Shown here: positions 4,716 through 12,708 of the stretch, piece by piece | Numbering within the stretch: position 1 is the first letter of the stretch | How the letters are laid out: the number at the start of each line of letters is the position of its first letter | Source of the DNA: JBAXGW01 sp037139195 | Lineage (GTDB): Bacteria; Bacteroidota; Bacteroidia; Bacteroidales; JAHJDW01 | NCBI GenBank assembly: GCA_037139195.1 | Contig: JBAXGW010000078.1 | Span: 1-18,785 of the forward strand | Length of the DNA: 18,785 nt | Direction: 5' to 3' | Notes under the pieces: generated by a model | What the model was told of the DNA's origin: nothing | What the model saw: only the letters and a program-made list of their open reading frames with translations | The model's database searches: none | Program-made: the position numbers and the translations under genes

Positions 4716-6029
4716 ATGATATTTTCTAAATATAATTTGCTCTTTGAATATGAAAATAAGAAACTTCTATATAATTCTTTTTCTAATAGTTTTATTGAAC
4801 TAGAGCAAGAATTGTATAATAGGCTTAAAAATTTTCAATTAAATAAGGATATTAAAATTGAAAACCAATTTTCAACGGATGAAATAATTAAATTCAAAGA
4901 TATTTCAATTATAGTGGAGAATGACAATATTGCTTTGAATCAAATTAAATATGATGTGTTGCATAAGAGGTTTAATCCTGAATATTTGGTCTTGACGATA
5001 ATTCCAACTTTTGATTGTAATTTCAATTGTATATATTGTTTTGAGGATAAGAGTAATGCTATGTATATGGATGAACTAACCTCATATCACTTAATAGAAT
5101 TTATTAAAAGTTTTAAGTATACAAAACACATTTCAATAACATGGTTTGGGGGCGAGCCACTTTTAGCTGTAGATACTATTAAATTTATTTCAGAGGAAGT
5201 AATATCTTATATTGGAAAAGAAAACTATTCCTCTAATATAATAACCAATGGATTTAATCTAAATGAAAAAAACTTTAAGGAATTAATTAATGTTCACATA
5301 AATCAGTTTCAAATTACTATTGATGGAACAAAAGAAACTCATAATAAACGTCGGCCATGTATTAATGATAATGATTCATTTACAATTATTACTCAAAATG
5401 TAAAAAAATGTTATGAATATGTTATAAATAACAATTTGAAAAACATTGATTTTATTATAAGAGTAAATTTGGATAAAGAGAACATTGATGAATTTATTCA
5501 AATAGGACATTATCTTCACTCAAAAATTGGTGCTATAAATATTAGACCTGCTTTTGTAAATGATATTTCAGATTCATGTAAAAATACTGCTTGTATTATG
5601 AATCAAGCTGAACAAACTGAGTTTTTATTAGAGTTATTCAAAAAACATGGGATTTGTGTTGAAGACTTCTATTTCCCAGAATATCGCTACGAGTGCGGAG
5701 TTCGAAATATGAACAACTTTGTAATTGGGCCAAATGGCGATATCTACAAATGTTATGAAATTGCAGGGAATCCAGAGGAAGTTGTTGGAAATATTATAAC
5801 GAAAAACTTAGATGAAAATAAAATAATTAGATATTTAGTTGATGCAGATCCATTAGACGATAGCAAATGTACAAATTGCTTCTTATTTCCACGCTGTGGA
5901 GGTGGATGTCCACATAAGAGACTTGAAAACAAATACCTTAGTAAAAAAAATGATGTATGTTTACGTAACAAATATGCAATTAAACAATATTTATCAAATA
6001 CCTATGAAATGTTTTCGCAAAATTCTTGA
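4716..6029 (+). CDS. Radical SAM/SPASM peptide maturase
   Basis: 437 residues, cytoplasmic. Residues 1-90 look like the precursor-binding N-terminal region of peptide-modifying rSAM enzymes. The radical SAM core starts at LVLTIIPTFDCNFNCIYC, with C101-x3-C105-x2-C108 holding the SAM-cleaving 4Fe-4S cluster, and GGEP at 145-148 for SAM binding. The C-terminal SPASM domain has C327 and C346 (around FVIGPNGDIYKC), then C385-x2-C388-x5-C394-x3-C398 and C415 for two auxiliary clusters. Such enzymes install thioether or carbon crosslinks in ribosomal peptides; the cysteine-rich precursor next door is the likely substrate, giving a sactipeptide- or ranthipeptide-like product. The exact bond cannot be told from sequence. 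The S41 protease gene follows after 22 bases. Confidence 0.9.
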   Translation: MIFSKYNLLFEYENKKLLYNSFSNSFIELEQELYNRLKNFQLNKDIKIENQFSTDEIIKFKDISIIVENDNIALNQIKYDVLHKRFNPEYLVLTIIPTFDCNFNCIYCFEDKSNAMYMDELTSYHLIEFIKSFKYTKHISITWFGGEPLLAVDTIKFISEEVISYIGKENYSSNIITNGFNLNEKNFKELINVHINQFQITIDGTKETHNKRRPCINDNDSFTIITQNVKKCYEYVINNNLKNIDFIIRVNLDKENIDEFIQIGHYLHSKIGAINIRPAFVNDISDSCKNTACIMNQAEQTEFLLELFKKHGICVEDFYFPEYRYECGVRNMNNFVIGPNGDIYKCYEIAGNPEEVVGNIITKNLDENKIIRYLVDADPLDDSKCTNCFLFPRCGGGCPHKRLENKYLSKKNDVCLRNKYAIKQYLSNTYEMFSQNS

Positions 6030-6051
6030 AAATATCAGCACATGTGTAAAA

Positions 6052-7545
6052 ATGAGAAGAGCAAATTTGATTCTGAAAATTCTGCTCGTATTATTTATGC
6101 ACAATGTAGCTGCTCAAAATTCATTATCAAAAAAACAAATGTATGAAGACTATGATTTTCTTCTAATAAAGTTAAAAGACAATTTTCCTCAGTTGGATGT
6201 TATTAAAGTTAATTCGGGCAAAGATGTTGTAAAAGAAATTTGTCAATTAAGACCTAAAATTGAAAAAATTAAGACTTACAATGAATTTCTATTATTAATA
6301 AGTAACATTTTTCAATTATGCAACGATGGACACACTGGATTTGTTGATGTCAAATACGCTAAAAGTTATATCAATAAAATATCTGACTCAGTTGAAATTG
6401 ATTTAAAATTGAGCAGATTTGAACGGTATTTGAATGGAAATTTTATTAAGTTTGGAGGTGAATCACAGATTAAATACATAGATGATAAATTCTATTTCAG
6501 CACAAATATTCAGTGCTTCAATTTACTTGGCAAGATAACAATTGATATACAAAAAGGTGATAAGCTGTTAAATATTAATGGAGTTAATGTTGTAGATTAT
6601 CAAAAGGATAATTATTTTAACTTTGTAAGATACAGATTGAAAAATGGGTCATACCATAGTGTGAGTTTTCTTTTCGATAAAAAGAAGAAAAACTGGATTG
6701 AAGTGCAAAAGAGAGATGGGAGAACTGAAAGATATGATATTAGTTCATTTAAAAGAGTATCTTATAATTGTGGTGGTTTCTTTAAACCTATGTGGTATAA
6801 GCCTTATGTTGCATATATTGATTCAGTAAAAATTCTATATATTTATATGCCAAAAATGAATTCTGATGATGCTGAATTATATAAAAATATGATAATTAAA
6901 GAATCTCAGTCAAAACAAATTAATAAAGTAATTATCGATGTCAGGGGAAATAGTGGAGGTGGTGATGGATTATGGATGAGTGTTCTGTCATTAATAATTA
7001 ACGAAAAGTTGACAATCCCATTTAGTTTAGCATTTCCCCGAACAAACGATGTTAGGTCAAGAATTGTTGACGATTGGAAAGAAAATATCGAAAATTATAA
7101 AGTTAGAAAAATACCAACTTTACAAAATAATGAATATTATGTTTTTGATTCAAAGATAGAAATTCTTCCTGATTCACAATCTGTAAAATTTGATGGGCAA
7201 ATCTATGTAATTCAAGATGAAAACACCTATTCATCTGCATTATCTCTCTGCTCTATCGCAAATAAAACAAAAAAAATTGTTAGAGCTGGTATGCAAACAG
7301 GGTGTATCGGTGGTATAGGGCTTGATCCAATTGTTTTTCAATTTCCAAATAGTAAATTATTCTTTCGGATGCCACAATGTATAGAAATCACGAATATAGA
7401 AAATGAATATGATTTCTATAATGACAACATTGAGATGCCTTACTTACCTAGAGAGGGGGATATTATCCTATATGATGAGATTTACAACGGCAATTATATT
7501 CCGTTATCAAAAGACGATATATTCAAAATGATAATAAATGAGTAA
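6052..7545 (+). CDS. Secreted S41-family serine protease
   Basis: 497 residues from the ATG at 6052. Starts further upstream (6004, 5896) would overlap the rSAM gene and spoil the signal peptide RRANLILKILLVLFMHNVAAQ. The mature protein has an S41 N-terminal helical region including NDGHTGF, an inserted PDZ-like segment (IQKGDKLLNINGVNV) and the catalytic core: VIIDVRGNSGGGDG and QDENTYSSALSL, where S394 aligns with the S41 nucleophile. It would act in the periplasm or outside the cell. In the operon it could trim the exported peptide or protect the producer by degrading it; both are inference. Its stop overlaps the glycosyltransferase start by 8 bases. The family call is firm; the general base is not resolved. 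Confidence 0.85.
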   Translation: MRRANLILKILLVLFMHNVAAQNSLSKKQMYEDYDFLLIKLKDNFPQLDVIKVNSGKDVVKEICQLRPKIEKIKTYNEFLLLISNIFQLCNDGHTGFVDVKYAKSYINKISDSVEIDLKLSRFERYLNGNFIKFGGESQIKYIDDKFYFSTNIQCFNLLGKITIDIQKGDKLLNINGVNVVDYQKDNYFNFVRYRLKNGSYHSVSFLFDKKKKNWIEVQKRDGRTERYDISSFKRVSYNCGGFFKPMWYKPYVAYIDSVKILYIYMPKMNSDDAELYKNMIIKESQSKQINKVIIDVRGNSGGGDGLWMSVLSLIINEKLTIPFSLAFPRTNDVRSRIVDDWKENIENYKVRKIPTLQNNEYYVFDSKIEILPDSQSVKFDGQIYVIQDENTYSSALSLCSIANKTKKIVRAGMQTGCIGGIGLDPIVFQFPNSKLFFRMPQCIEITNIENEYDFYNDNIEMPYLPREGDIILYDEIYNGNYIPLSKDDIFKMIINE

Positions 7546-8803
7546 AAATGAATTGAATTTTGAAAGCAGTGAGTTGAATTTAGATTATAATAATGATAAT
7601 TTAAAAAGAAGAGAAAATATCTTAAAAAATAATGTTAATAAACTCATTCATCTTAAAACACATAGAATTAGATACATTAATGATATCAGAAGAGTTCTAA
7701 TAATAAGAAAAGAGAATTATGTATTTATTGGTGATAACTGTTTTTTCATAAATGCAGTAAGAACCATTAACCATTTTTTCTTCTATTCTCAAATTGATTT
7801 ACTATGCAATACTTATGAAGAGAAGCTTCTTTTAAAGCAATTATCAAAAGGAATAAAAATGTTCAATTTAAGAATTATCAATAAAAAAATTAAAAGCATT
7901 GATCTGAATAGTTATGATGTTATAATTATTGATAATTTAATACATCTTGAATTAGTTGATTATATTATTAATTCTTATAATAATATAAAATCATTTACTC
8001 CATCAATTTTTCTCTTTAGAAAGGAAAACGACGAATTAGATATCGGATTAAAGACATTTGATGCTTATATAAAAGACGTTGCTCAAAGATATTGGGACAA
8101 CTGTCTAAACAGTAATAATGAATTATGTTTAACTAAATCTGAACAAAAAAAAGCAAATAAATTATTAATACAAATGGGTGTTCAAAAAAATGAAAAAATT
8201 ATAGTATTCCCATATTTTTCTTCTAAAATCAATAAATCTTTGAAACTTAATGACTATTTTTTAATGGTTAAATGGCTTACTTCATTTAAAAATGTTAAAA
8301 TATTAATATTCGAAGTTGCAGAAATAAGTGAATTGCAGATACATAAAGAAATCTGTAAAACATTTGAAGAAAAATTCAAATCAAAAACTATTATTATTAA
8401 ATCTGATAATATTCGACAGACAATGAGCGTTTTAGCAAACAAGAATATATTTTCTATCATTTCACCTTGTACTGGTATAACTCATATTGCTAATCTTATT
8501 TATTCCAATTTTATTAAAAGTAGAATAATTGAATATAAAGATAAACCTTTTATGCTTGTATATGCAGGGCTACACAACTCAAATTACAATCCATATAATT
8601 GGTGGAAAGATACTTTAGTTGAATGTTTACTAATAAAAAAAAAACCTGATGGAAAGAAATACTTATGCAATATGAAAGATTTAGAGAATAATAAATTAAT
8701 TAGTGAAAATATGCTTACTGCAGATAATATTTCATTTGATTTGCTGAAAAAATATATAGAAAAAAATTTTAAAGAAGATTTTATTAATTATATAAATAGC
8801 TAA
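7538..8803 (+). CDS. GT9-like (heptosyltransferase-type) glycosyltransferase
   Basis: 421 residues, cytoplasmic, GT-B layout. An N-terminal extension of about 50 Asn/Lys-rich residues is followed by VLIIRKENYVFIGDNCFFINAVRTI, equivalent to the heptosyltransferase start (IR...GD...). The hinge is followed by EKIIVFPYFSSKINKSLKLNDYF, where heptosyltransferases bind the nucleotide sugar. Near the C-terminus, SIISPCTGITHIANLI replaces the usual GxDSGxxHLA motif, with the conserved Asp absent. Divergence from housekeeping heptosyltransferases and translational coupling to the S41 gene point to a role in the peptide pathway, such as glycosylating Ser or Thr of the core, but a cell-surface role cannot be excluded. 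The closest family is GT9; the substrate is unknown. Confidence 0.6.
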   Translation: MSKNELNFESSELNLDYNNDNLKRRENILKNNVNKLIHLKTHRIRYINDIRRVLIIRKENYVFIGDNCFFINAVRTINHFFFYSQIDLLCNTYEEKLLLKQLSKGIKMFNLRIINKKIKSIDLNSYDVIIIDNLIHLELVDYIINSYNNIKSFTPSIFLFRKENDELDIGLKTFDAYIKDVAQRYWDNCLNSNNELCLTKSEQKKANKLLIQMGVQKNEKIIVFPYFSSKINKSLKLNDYFLMVKWLTSFKNVKILIFEVAEISELQIHKEICKTFEEKFKSKTIIIKSDNIRQTMSVLANKNIFSIISPCTGITHIANLIYSNFIKSRIIEYKDKPFMLVYAGLHNSNYNPYNWWKDTLVECLLIKKKPDGKKYLCNMKDLENNKLISENMLTADNISFDLLKKYIEKNFKEDFINYINS

Positions 8804-9174
8804 AAAGGGGAGGGTATTTCTTCTTTATTGCAAATAGGGAGTTCCCCAAACAAACAAGCAATTTAGTTTCAGAACTCTAATACTAGGTGTTTTGCATGGA
8901 GAACCAAGTCGAATATCATTAAGTGCAGCTACTTCATTTAAAATAAATATTACTAAAATTCTCAAATCTACATAGATAGTAAACAAAATTAATTAAATGT
9001 TTTTGAAGATATCCTTAATTGCGTCCATAGTCATTGATTAAATATACGTTGATTTCTTTTTATTTGGAAATTGTGTATTTTAGGACAAATTATTATGTCT
9101 AGTTCATAGAAAAAATAATACAATTCGCAACAAAACACCAAACTATTTCTTATGATAGTTATTAAAATATTATA
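8804..9174. other. Spacer after module 2, no supported gene
   Basis: It opens with a G-rich stretch (GGGGAGGG, 8807-8814) that could pair with TTCCCC at 8842-8847, perhaps a weak transcript end. From 8838 to 8975 one frame stays open for 45 codons without a start and includes LGVLHGEPSRISLSAATSF, which looks like the tail of a lost gene that I cannot identify. The rest is AT-rich without clear structure. Confidence 0.3.
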
Positions 9175-9915
9175 ATGGCAGAATTTCCCCACTACCTCCA
9201 ACCCGACGCAATGGACTGCGTTCCAAAATGTTTGCGCATGATAGCTAAGCACTATGGCAAAGCGTATAGCATAGAAAACTTGCGTAGCAGAAGTAGCATT
9301 GGTAGAGAGGGCGTTAGCTTACTAGGCATAAGTGATGCAGCAGAAAGTATTGGCTTTAAAACCATTGGAGTAAGGATCCCCCTTGAAAAATTGGTTGAAG
9401 ATGCTGTTTTGCCTTGTATTGTTCACTGGAAGCAAAACCATTTTGTTGTTTTATATAAAATCAAAAACAATAAATTTTATGTTTCCGACCCTGCACATGG
9501 ATTAATAACCTACACAAAAGAGGAGTTAGTAAAAAACTGGATAAGCACTAAAACCGAAGGCGAAGATAAAGGAATTGCACTTTTGCTTGAACCAACGCCT
9601 GAGTTCTATGCTATGGAAGAAGAAAAGACGGATAAAGCCACGTTTGGGTATTTATTATCTTATTTGCGTCCGTATAAGAAATATTTAATTCAGTTGGTTT
9701 TAGGCTTGCTATTAGGCAGTTTGCTTCAACTAATATTGCCATTTCTTACCCAAGCAGTGGTAGATGTAGGTATTGGAAACCAAAATTTGAATTTCATATA
9801 TTTAGTACTTGTTGCACAGTTGGTTTTGTTCTTTAGTAGGGCAACCGTTGATTTTATTCGTAGTTGGATTTTGCTTAATATTGATAAAAAGCAATTTAAC
9901 ATATTTTGTATATAA
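9175..9915 (+). pseudogene. Truncated C39-peptidase ABC exporter
   Basis: 246 residues in place of the roughly 730 of a peptidase-containing ABC exporter. The C39 peptidase domain (about 1-140) keeps Q9, C15, H89 and D105, the usual active-site set, but reads MDCVPKCL where the intact copy at 18468 reads MDCGPTCL, so Gly16 and Thr18 beside the catalytic Cys are changed. Two membrane helices follow (about 170-197 and 207-233), then the frame ends in unrelated NIFCI. The rest of the membrane domain and the ATPase are missing. The first 318 bases are about 87% identical to 18468-18785. It is most likely a dead duplicate left by recombination between modules; a free membrane-anchored leader peptidase is possible but less likely. 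Confidence 0.8.
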
Positions 9916-9981
9916 TTATTAAGTATAGTCATTAGTAATAGTTCTGAAATGAAATAATTAAGTGAAAAGTATTATTTGATA

Positions 9982-10012
9982 AATACGCTGAATACCCGAT
10001 ATAAATACGCTG
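9982..10012 (+). promoter_or_regulatory. LytTR-like direct-repeat operator, copy B
   Basis: ATACGCT at 9983-9989 and 10005-10011, again 22 bp apart with TACCCGAT between, ending about 10 bp before the -33 TTG. Repeat units, period, central sequence and distance to the promoter are the same as in copy A at 3328-3358. Confidence 0.55.
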
Positions 10013-10021
10013 ATTTATGTA

Positions 10022-10052
10022 TTGAAAAAGAGGTTGAATTTTTACACATTTG
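10022..10052 (+). promoter_or_regulatory. Promoter after operator, copy B
   Basis: TTG at 10022-10024, 20-bp spacer, CACATTTG at 10045-10052. The -7 box has lost its first T (CA for TA), so it should be weaker than copy A or depend more on an activator. Confidence 0.45.
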
Positions 10053-10058
10053 TAAAGT

Positions 10059-10205
10059 ATTATTTAGTGAAAATAATAAATATTATGTTTGGATGATTTT
10101 TGTCATCTGTTTTGGTGGGAGGCCGATAAAAATGAAATTTTTCGATTTGCTTTGTTGGCTTTTTTTATCAAAGTTTCGAATCTAAGCTAAATAGTAAAAG
10201 TGTGC
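10059..10205 (+). ncRNA. Small-RNA block copy B, without terminator
   Basis: Matches the candidate small RNA of 3405-3551, best from 10103 onwards: CTGTTTTGG, the GGCCGATAAAAATG stretch, pairing of GATAAAAA 10125-10132 with TTTTTATC 10162-10169, and the conserved end to GTGTGC. Similarity stops at 10205, just where copy A enters its terminator stem, and no terminator follows here. Transcripts may read on toward the lanthipeptide precursor, or the copy may be a broken remnant. Confidence 0.45.
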
Positions 10206-10336
10206 GAAAGAGTCTGTCTATAAAAAACTTATGTTCTTTGAAGGCGTTTTAAAAGGTGGAAGTTAAAGGTTGTGACGTTATTGTTATTTAGGCGTTTACT
10301 GATGTAAAAATAGTTTAATAGGGATGTAATAATTTA

Positions 10337-10344
10337 TATATTTG
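10337..10344 (+). promoter_or_regulatory. -7 element of the structured leader, copy B
   Basis: TATATTTG, a perfect TAnnTTTG box, in the same conserved context as 3829-3836 (GTAATAATTTA before, then CGTTATAACATAAAATCAAC). As in copy A there is no TTG at -33. Confidence 0.5.
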
Positions 10345-10351
10345 TACCGTT

Positions 10352-10510
10352 ATAACATAAAATCAACTAAAAAATGCAAAAACATATATTGGTTGATTTT
10401 AATTGCTAAATTGGTTTGTATGTCAGATATTGACTATAGAGAGAAATCGGTTAAAAAGTTTCGTGACTTACCCCGAGTCTATCCAGTTGAAGCGGTTCTT
10501 TGAAGAAATT
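10352..10510 (+). ncRNA. Structured leader RNA, copy B
   Basis: Second copy of the three-hairpin leader. Hairpin 1: 10361-10370 with 10389-10398, 10 bp including one G-U pair created by an A-to-G change. Hairpin 2: ATAGA 10436-10440 with TCTAT 10478-10482, and TCGG 10447-10450 with CCGA 10473-10476; both helices differ in sequence from copy A yet still pair. Hairpin 3 is weaker here, but GTTCTTTGAA at 10495-10504 is kept. It is followed about 340 bases later by a third, partial copy before the precursor. Confidence 0.55.
10374..10409 (+). CDS. Putative 11-residue leader peptide, copy B
   Basis: ORF MQKHILVDFNC at the same place in the leader as copy A, same length and stop codon (TAA). It has differences at codons 4, 5, 6, 9 and 11; those at codons 6 and 11 are silent and codon 9 is Tyr to Phe. 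If translated, it would melt hairpin 1. Confidence 0.35.
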   Translation: MQKHILVDFNC

Positions 10511-10844
10511 GAAAAATAAAATCAATTTTGCTATTAGCGAGCTTTTTTTCATTAAATAATTAAAACATATTTATAACTTATATGTGCTTTTTTATATTCA
10601 ATTATGTTATTAATCTTACTGGAAAAATTTGAAAACCGTATTTTTAATTTTTTTTAAAGAAAAAGTGACGTCATTTTCTACGCTTATTAGCAAAAAAGAG
10701 TAATTATCAGTTCAAACTAATGCATTATGATCGAAATAAGTAGTTTAATGATGCTGATCTCTTTATAGGTTTTTGAAATTGCATTTTAAAAGGAGGTTAA
10801 TTAGTTGATAGTTATATATAGAATAAAATAAATGCAAAAAATAT
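10511..10844. other. Spacer between leader copies B and C
   Basis: AT-rich with no ORF of note. It contains a T-run (10543-10549) shortly after leader B, which without a strong stem is only a weak candidate transcript end, and an isolated AGGAGG at 10791-10796 without a nearby gene start. Confidence 0.3.
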
Positions 10845-10874
10845 TTGTTTAATAATGAAATAAATATAATTTTG
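10845..10874 (+). promoter_or_regulatory. Promoter of leader copy C and the lanthipeptide precursor
   Basis: TTG at 10845-10847, 19-bp spacer, TAATTTTG at 10867-10874: a full match to the Bacteroidota consensus and the best promoter in this spacer. Transcription should start near 10881 and give a leader of roughly 450 nt before the precursor start. Confidence 0.65.
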
Positions 10875-10880
10875 TGGCGT

Positions 10881-10980
10881 TACAATAAAAAAATAATAAA
10901 AAAGGAGAACCAGCTTAAGATTTAGATCCCCTTATCTGGCTCCCCTACTGAGAACAGTTCTTTGAAAAACTGTATAGTGC
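10881..10980 (+). ncRNA. Structured leader RNA, copy C (shorter form)
   Basis: It has hairpins 2 and 3 but not hairpin 1 or the leader peptide. GGAG 10904-10907 pairs with CTCC 10940-10943 and CCAG 10910-10913 with CTGG 10936-10939; these are third, distinct sequences in the same stem positions as copies A and B. Hairpin 3 is best here: ACAGTT 10954-10959 with AACTGT 10968-10973, with GTTCTTTGAA at 10957-10966. Confidence 0.5.
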
Positions 10981-11214
10981 AAAAATACAAGAATCAAAGG
11001 TGAATTGCAAGTTGCTTTTGTTATTGTATGTTAAATGCTACTTGTTTGGGGTGAAATGATATTTTTTTGTTTGATTTTTCATCAACACATGAAAAAAAAT
11101 TATTTTATTTCATAACATGCTTTCTCTTTTATTCACTATTGGTATTCCAAAGTTTTCTGTTTTAAAAATTGTCGAGTTTGTTTATATGCGCATGTAGTCA
11201 AGCAAGACAGATTA

Positions 11215-11306
11215 TTTGAAAATGTTTTTCTAATAAAGCATTTTGTTGGACGCAACAAATATCTCGAAAAGAAAAACAAACGGAAAGCCGATGCCGTGAG
11301 TAGGTG
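11215..11306 (+). promoter_or_regulatory. Conserved 5'-UTR element, copy B
   Basis: Near-identical to 4218-4308 and likewise ends 22 nt before the precursor ATG. The competing AAAATG/CATTTT and TTTGTTG-GACG-CAACAAA pairings, the GAAA-type small hairpin and the Met-Pro-stop mini-ORF (11291-11299) are all kept. The flanking 5' sequence from 11147 (TTCCAAAGTTTTCTG) is also similar but more diverged. Confidence 0.6.
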
Positions 11307-11328
11307 TTAAAATTCAAATTTATTAAAA

Positions 11329-11529
11329 ATGAAAAAAATTCAATTAAACAAAAAATTAGTTTTAAACAAAGAAACTATTGCTAATTTGAATAATGAGCAA
11401 ATGACTTCTATTAAAGGTGGACTCATATGGTCTGATTATTGTCTTCCTCCAAGTTGTTGCGGAATTAACTGTGTAAGTATGAAGAAAACTGGTGCACTTT
11501 CAGGTTGCCCTGTTTGTACACCAAAATAA
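11329..11529 (+). CDS. lanA: Class I lanthipeptide precursor peptide
   Basis: 66 residues. The leader KKLVLNKETIANLNNEQM...KGG is the typical Bacteroidota class I lanthipeptide leader, cut after G30-G31. The 35-residue core (32-66) has six Cys (38, 43, 44, 48, 60, 63) and six Ser/Thr (S35, S42, S50, T54, S58, T64), so up to six lanthionine or methyllanthionine rings are possible in principle. Dehydration would be by the split LanB and cyclisation by the two LanC proteins encoded downstream. It is preceded by the conserved 5'-UTR element and followed by a strong hairpin. Confidence 0.88.
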   Translation: MKKIQLNKKLVLNKETIANLNNEQMTSIKGGLIWSDYCLPPSCCGINCVSMKKTGALSGCPVCTPK

Positions 11530-11566
11530 GAACATAGTCAATATTAAGGATTCAAAATGTATTTTT

Positions 11567-11617
11567 AACTTCGCTCAATACTTTATTTAAGAATTAATTA
11601 TTGAATTGAGCGAAGTT
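11567..11617 (+). terminator. Hairpin between lanthipeptide precursor and enzyme genes
   Basis: A perfect 13-bp stem, 11567-11579 with 11605-11617, with a 25-nt loop that itself contains short AT-rich pairing, followed by TATTTCG. As in module 2 it stands between precursor and enzymes, with a poor T-run, which suits partial termination or mRNA protection. Confidence 0.65.
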
Positions 11618-11658
11618 TATTTCGTTATAAATATAAACTCAAATTAATGCAATTAACA

Positions 11659-12708
11659 ATGAAAAAAATGATATTTTCGACTTTTTGCTTTTTGACAAGT
11701 GCAATTTTGTACTCCCAAAATTTAATATCGAATTACAGTTTTGAAAATGGAAATTGCCCATACGATTATTCCGGCATGTCTAATGTTGATGAATGGGGGG
11801 AGTATTCACATTTTTCTTCCGATTATTTCAATTCATGCGTTAAAGAAATACAAAGCAAATATATTGAAGCTGACATGAGTGTCCCTGACAATATATTTGG
11901 ACATCAGGATGCTAAAACCGGAAATGCTTATGCTGGATTTGCATATGCAAATGAAATTATTCAAACTAAATTAATTTCTCCATTGCAAAAAGATAGTTTG
12001 TATTTTGTTTCCTTTTTTGTTAATCTTTCTGAAAGTAGCTCTTTCGCAATTTGGAGAATTGGAGCTTTTATTTCCAATTCGCCTATTAAATACGATGGAA
12101 CATACTTAAATGTATACAAATCTAACCCCCAAATCTTAAATGATAGTTTAAACTATATTACTGATACTGTAGAGTGGAAAGAAATATTTGGATACTACAA
12201 AGCAAAAGGAGGTGAGTCATTTATTTCTATTGGCAGTTTTGCATCGGTCGATAATGATAGAAAAATATTAAATGATAATACTAAGCAAAAAAGATACTAT
12301 TATATTGATGATGTTTCTATTTCAAAAATTAATGAAAAAGACAGAAAAGATATTGCACGAGATACAATAATTGCAATTGATGGTTTGTTATTTGAAATAG
12401 GGAAAGATACATTGCTATTGTCAAAAAATGAAGTATTAGATGCTTTAATAAAATCATTGAAATTTTCAAAAAATTATTTAGTTGATATTTCTGGACATAC
12501 CGATAATGTTGGAGATGAAAAAAACAACATAAAACTTTCTACGTTGAGAGCTAAATATATAGCCTCTTATTTTATTAAAAGTGGCATTAATCAGAGGTTA
12601 GTTTCATATCAGGGTTTTGGCAGTAGTAAGCCCATTTCGAATAATAAATCATCTGGAGGACGAGCAAAAAATAGAAGAGTTGATATAAATATAACATTTG
12701 TGAAATGA
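11659..12708 (+). CDS. Secreted OmpA-family protein in the lanthipeptide operon
   Basis: About 349 residues. Signal peptide KKMIFSTFCFLTSAILYSQ at the N-terminus; the ATG at 11659 gives a normal n-region, though 11647 is also in frame. The N-terminal domain begins NLISNYSFENGNCP and contains a jelly-roll-like pattern (NAYAGFAY, YIDDVSISKI), as in Bacteroidota proteins with a galactose-binding-type fold before OmpA. The C-terminal OmpA domain shows ISGHTDNVGDEKNN, LSTLRAKYIASYF, YQGFGSSKPI and NRRVDI, with the peptidoglycan-contacting Asp (D282) and Arg (R297) present. It should sit in the periplasm or outer membrane bound to peptidoglycan. Its last 4 bases overlap the lanC start (ATGA), so it belongs to the operon; producer immunity is a plausible but unproven role. 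Confidence 0.85.
   Translation: MKKMIFSTFCFLTSAILYSQNLISNYSFENGNCPYDYSGMSNVDEWGEYSHFSSDYFNSCVKEIQSKYIEADMSVPDNIFGHQDAKTGNAYAGFAYANEIIQTKLISPLQKDSLYFVSFFVNLSESSSFAIWRIGAFISNSPIKYDGTYLNVYKSNPQILNDSLNYITDTVEWKEIFGYYKAKGGESFISIGSFASVDNDRKILNDNTKQKRYYYIDDVSISKINEKDRKDIARDTIIAIDGLLFEIGKDTLLLSKNEVLDALIKSLKFSKNYLVDISGHTDNVGDEKNNIKLSTLRAKYIASYFIKSGINQRLVSYQGFGSSKPISNNKSSGGRAKNRRVDINITFVK

Noticed and set aside
5753..5971. Minus-strand ORFs inside coding regions (for example 1895-2080, 5753-5971, 8254-8460, 9031-9252, 9726-9932, 13148-13405, 18545-18763)
   Set aside because: All are antisense to well-supported genes or lie in spacer sequence, with low-complexity products and no recognisable motif.
5896..6051. 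Upstream start for the S41 protease gene at 5896
   Set aside because: It would overlap the rSAM gene by over 130 bases and place 52 unrelated residues before a normal signal peptide at 6052.
8838..8975. 45-codon open stretch as a gene
   Set aside because: It has no start codon and no recognised family; kept only as a possible remnant in the spacer entry.
9976..10185. 69-codon ORF on the + strand
   Set aside because: It lies across the operator, promoter and conserved RNA block, its copy A counterpart is not open in the same frame, and the protein looks like no family.
10832..10852. Third leader peptide MQKIFV
   Set aside because: It lies upstream of and across the promoter of leader copy C, so it would not be on that transcript; the shared MQK start may be chance in A-rich sequence.
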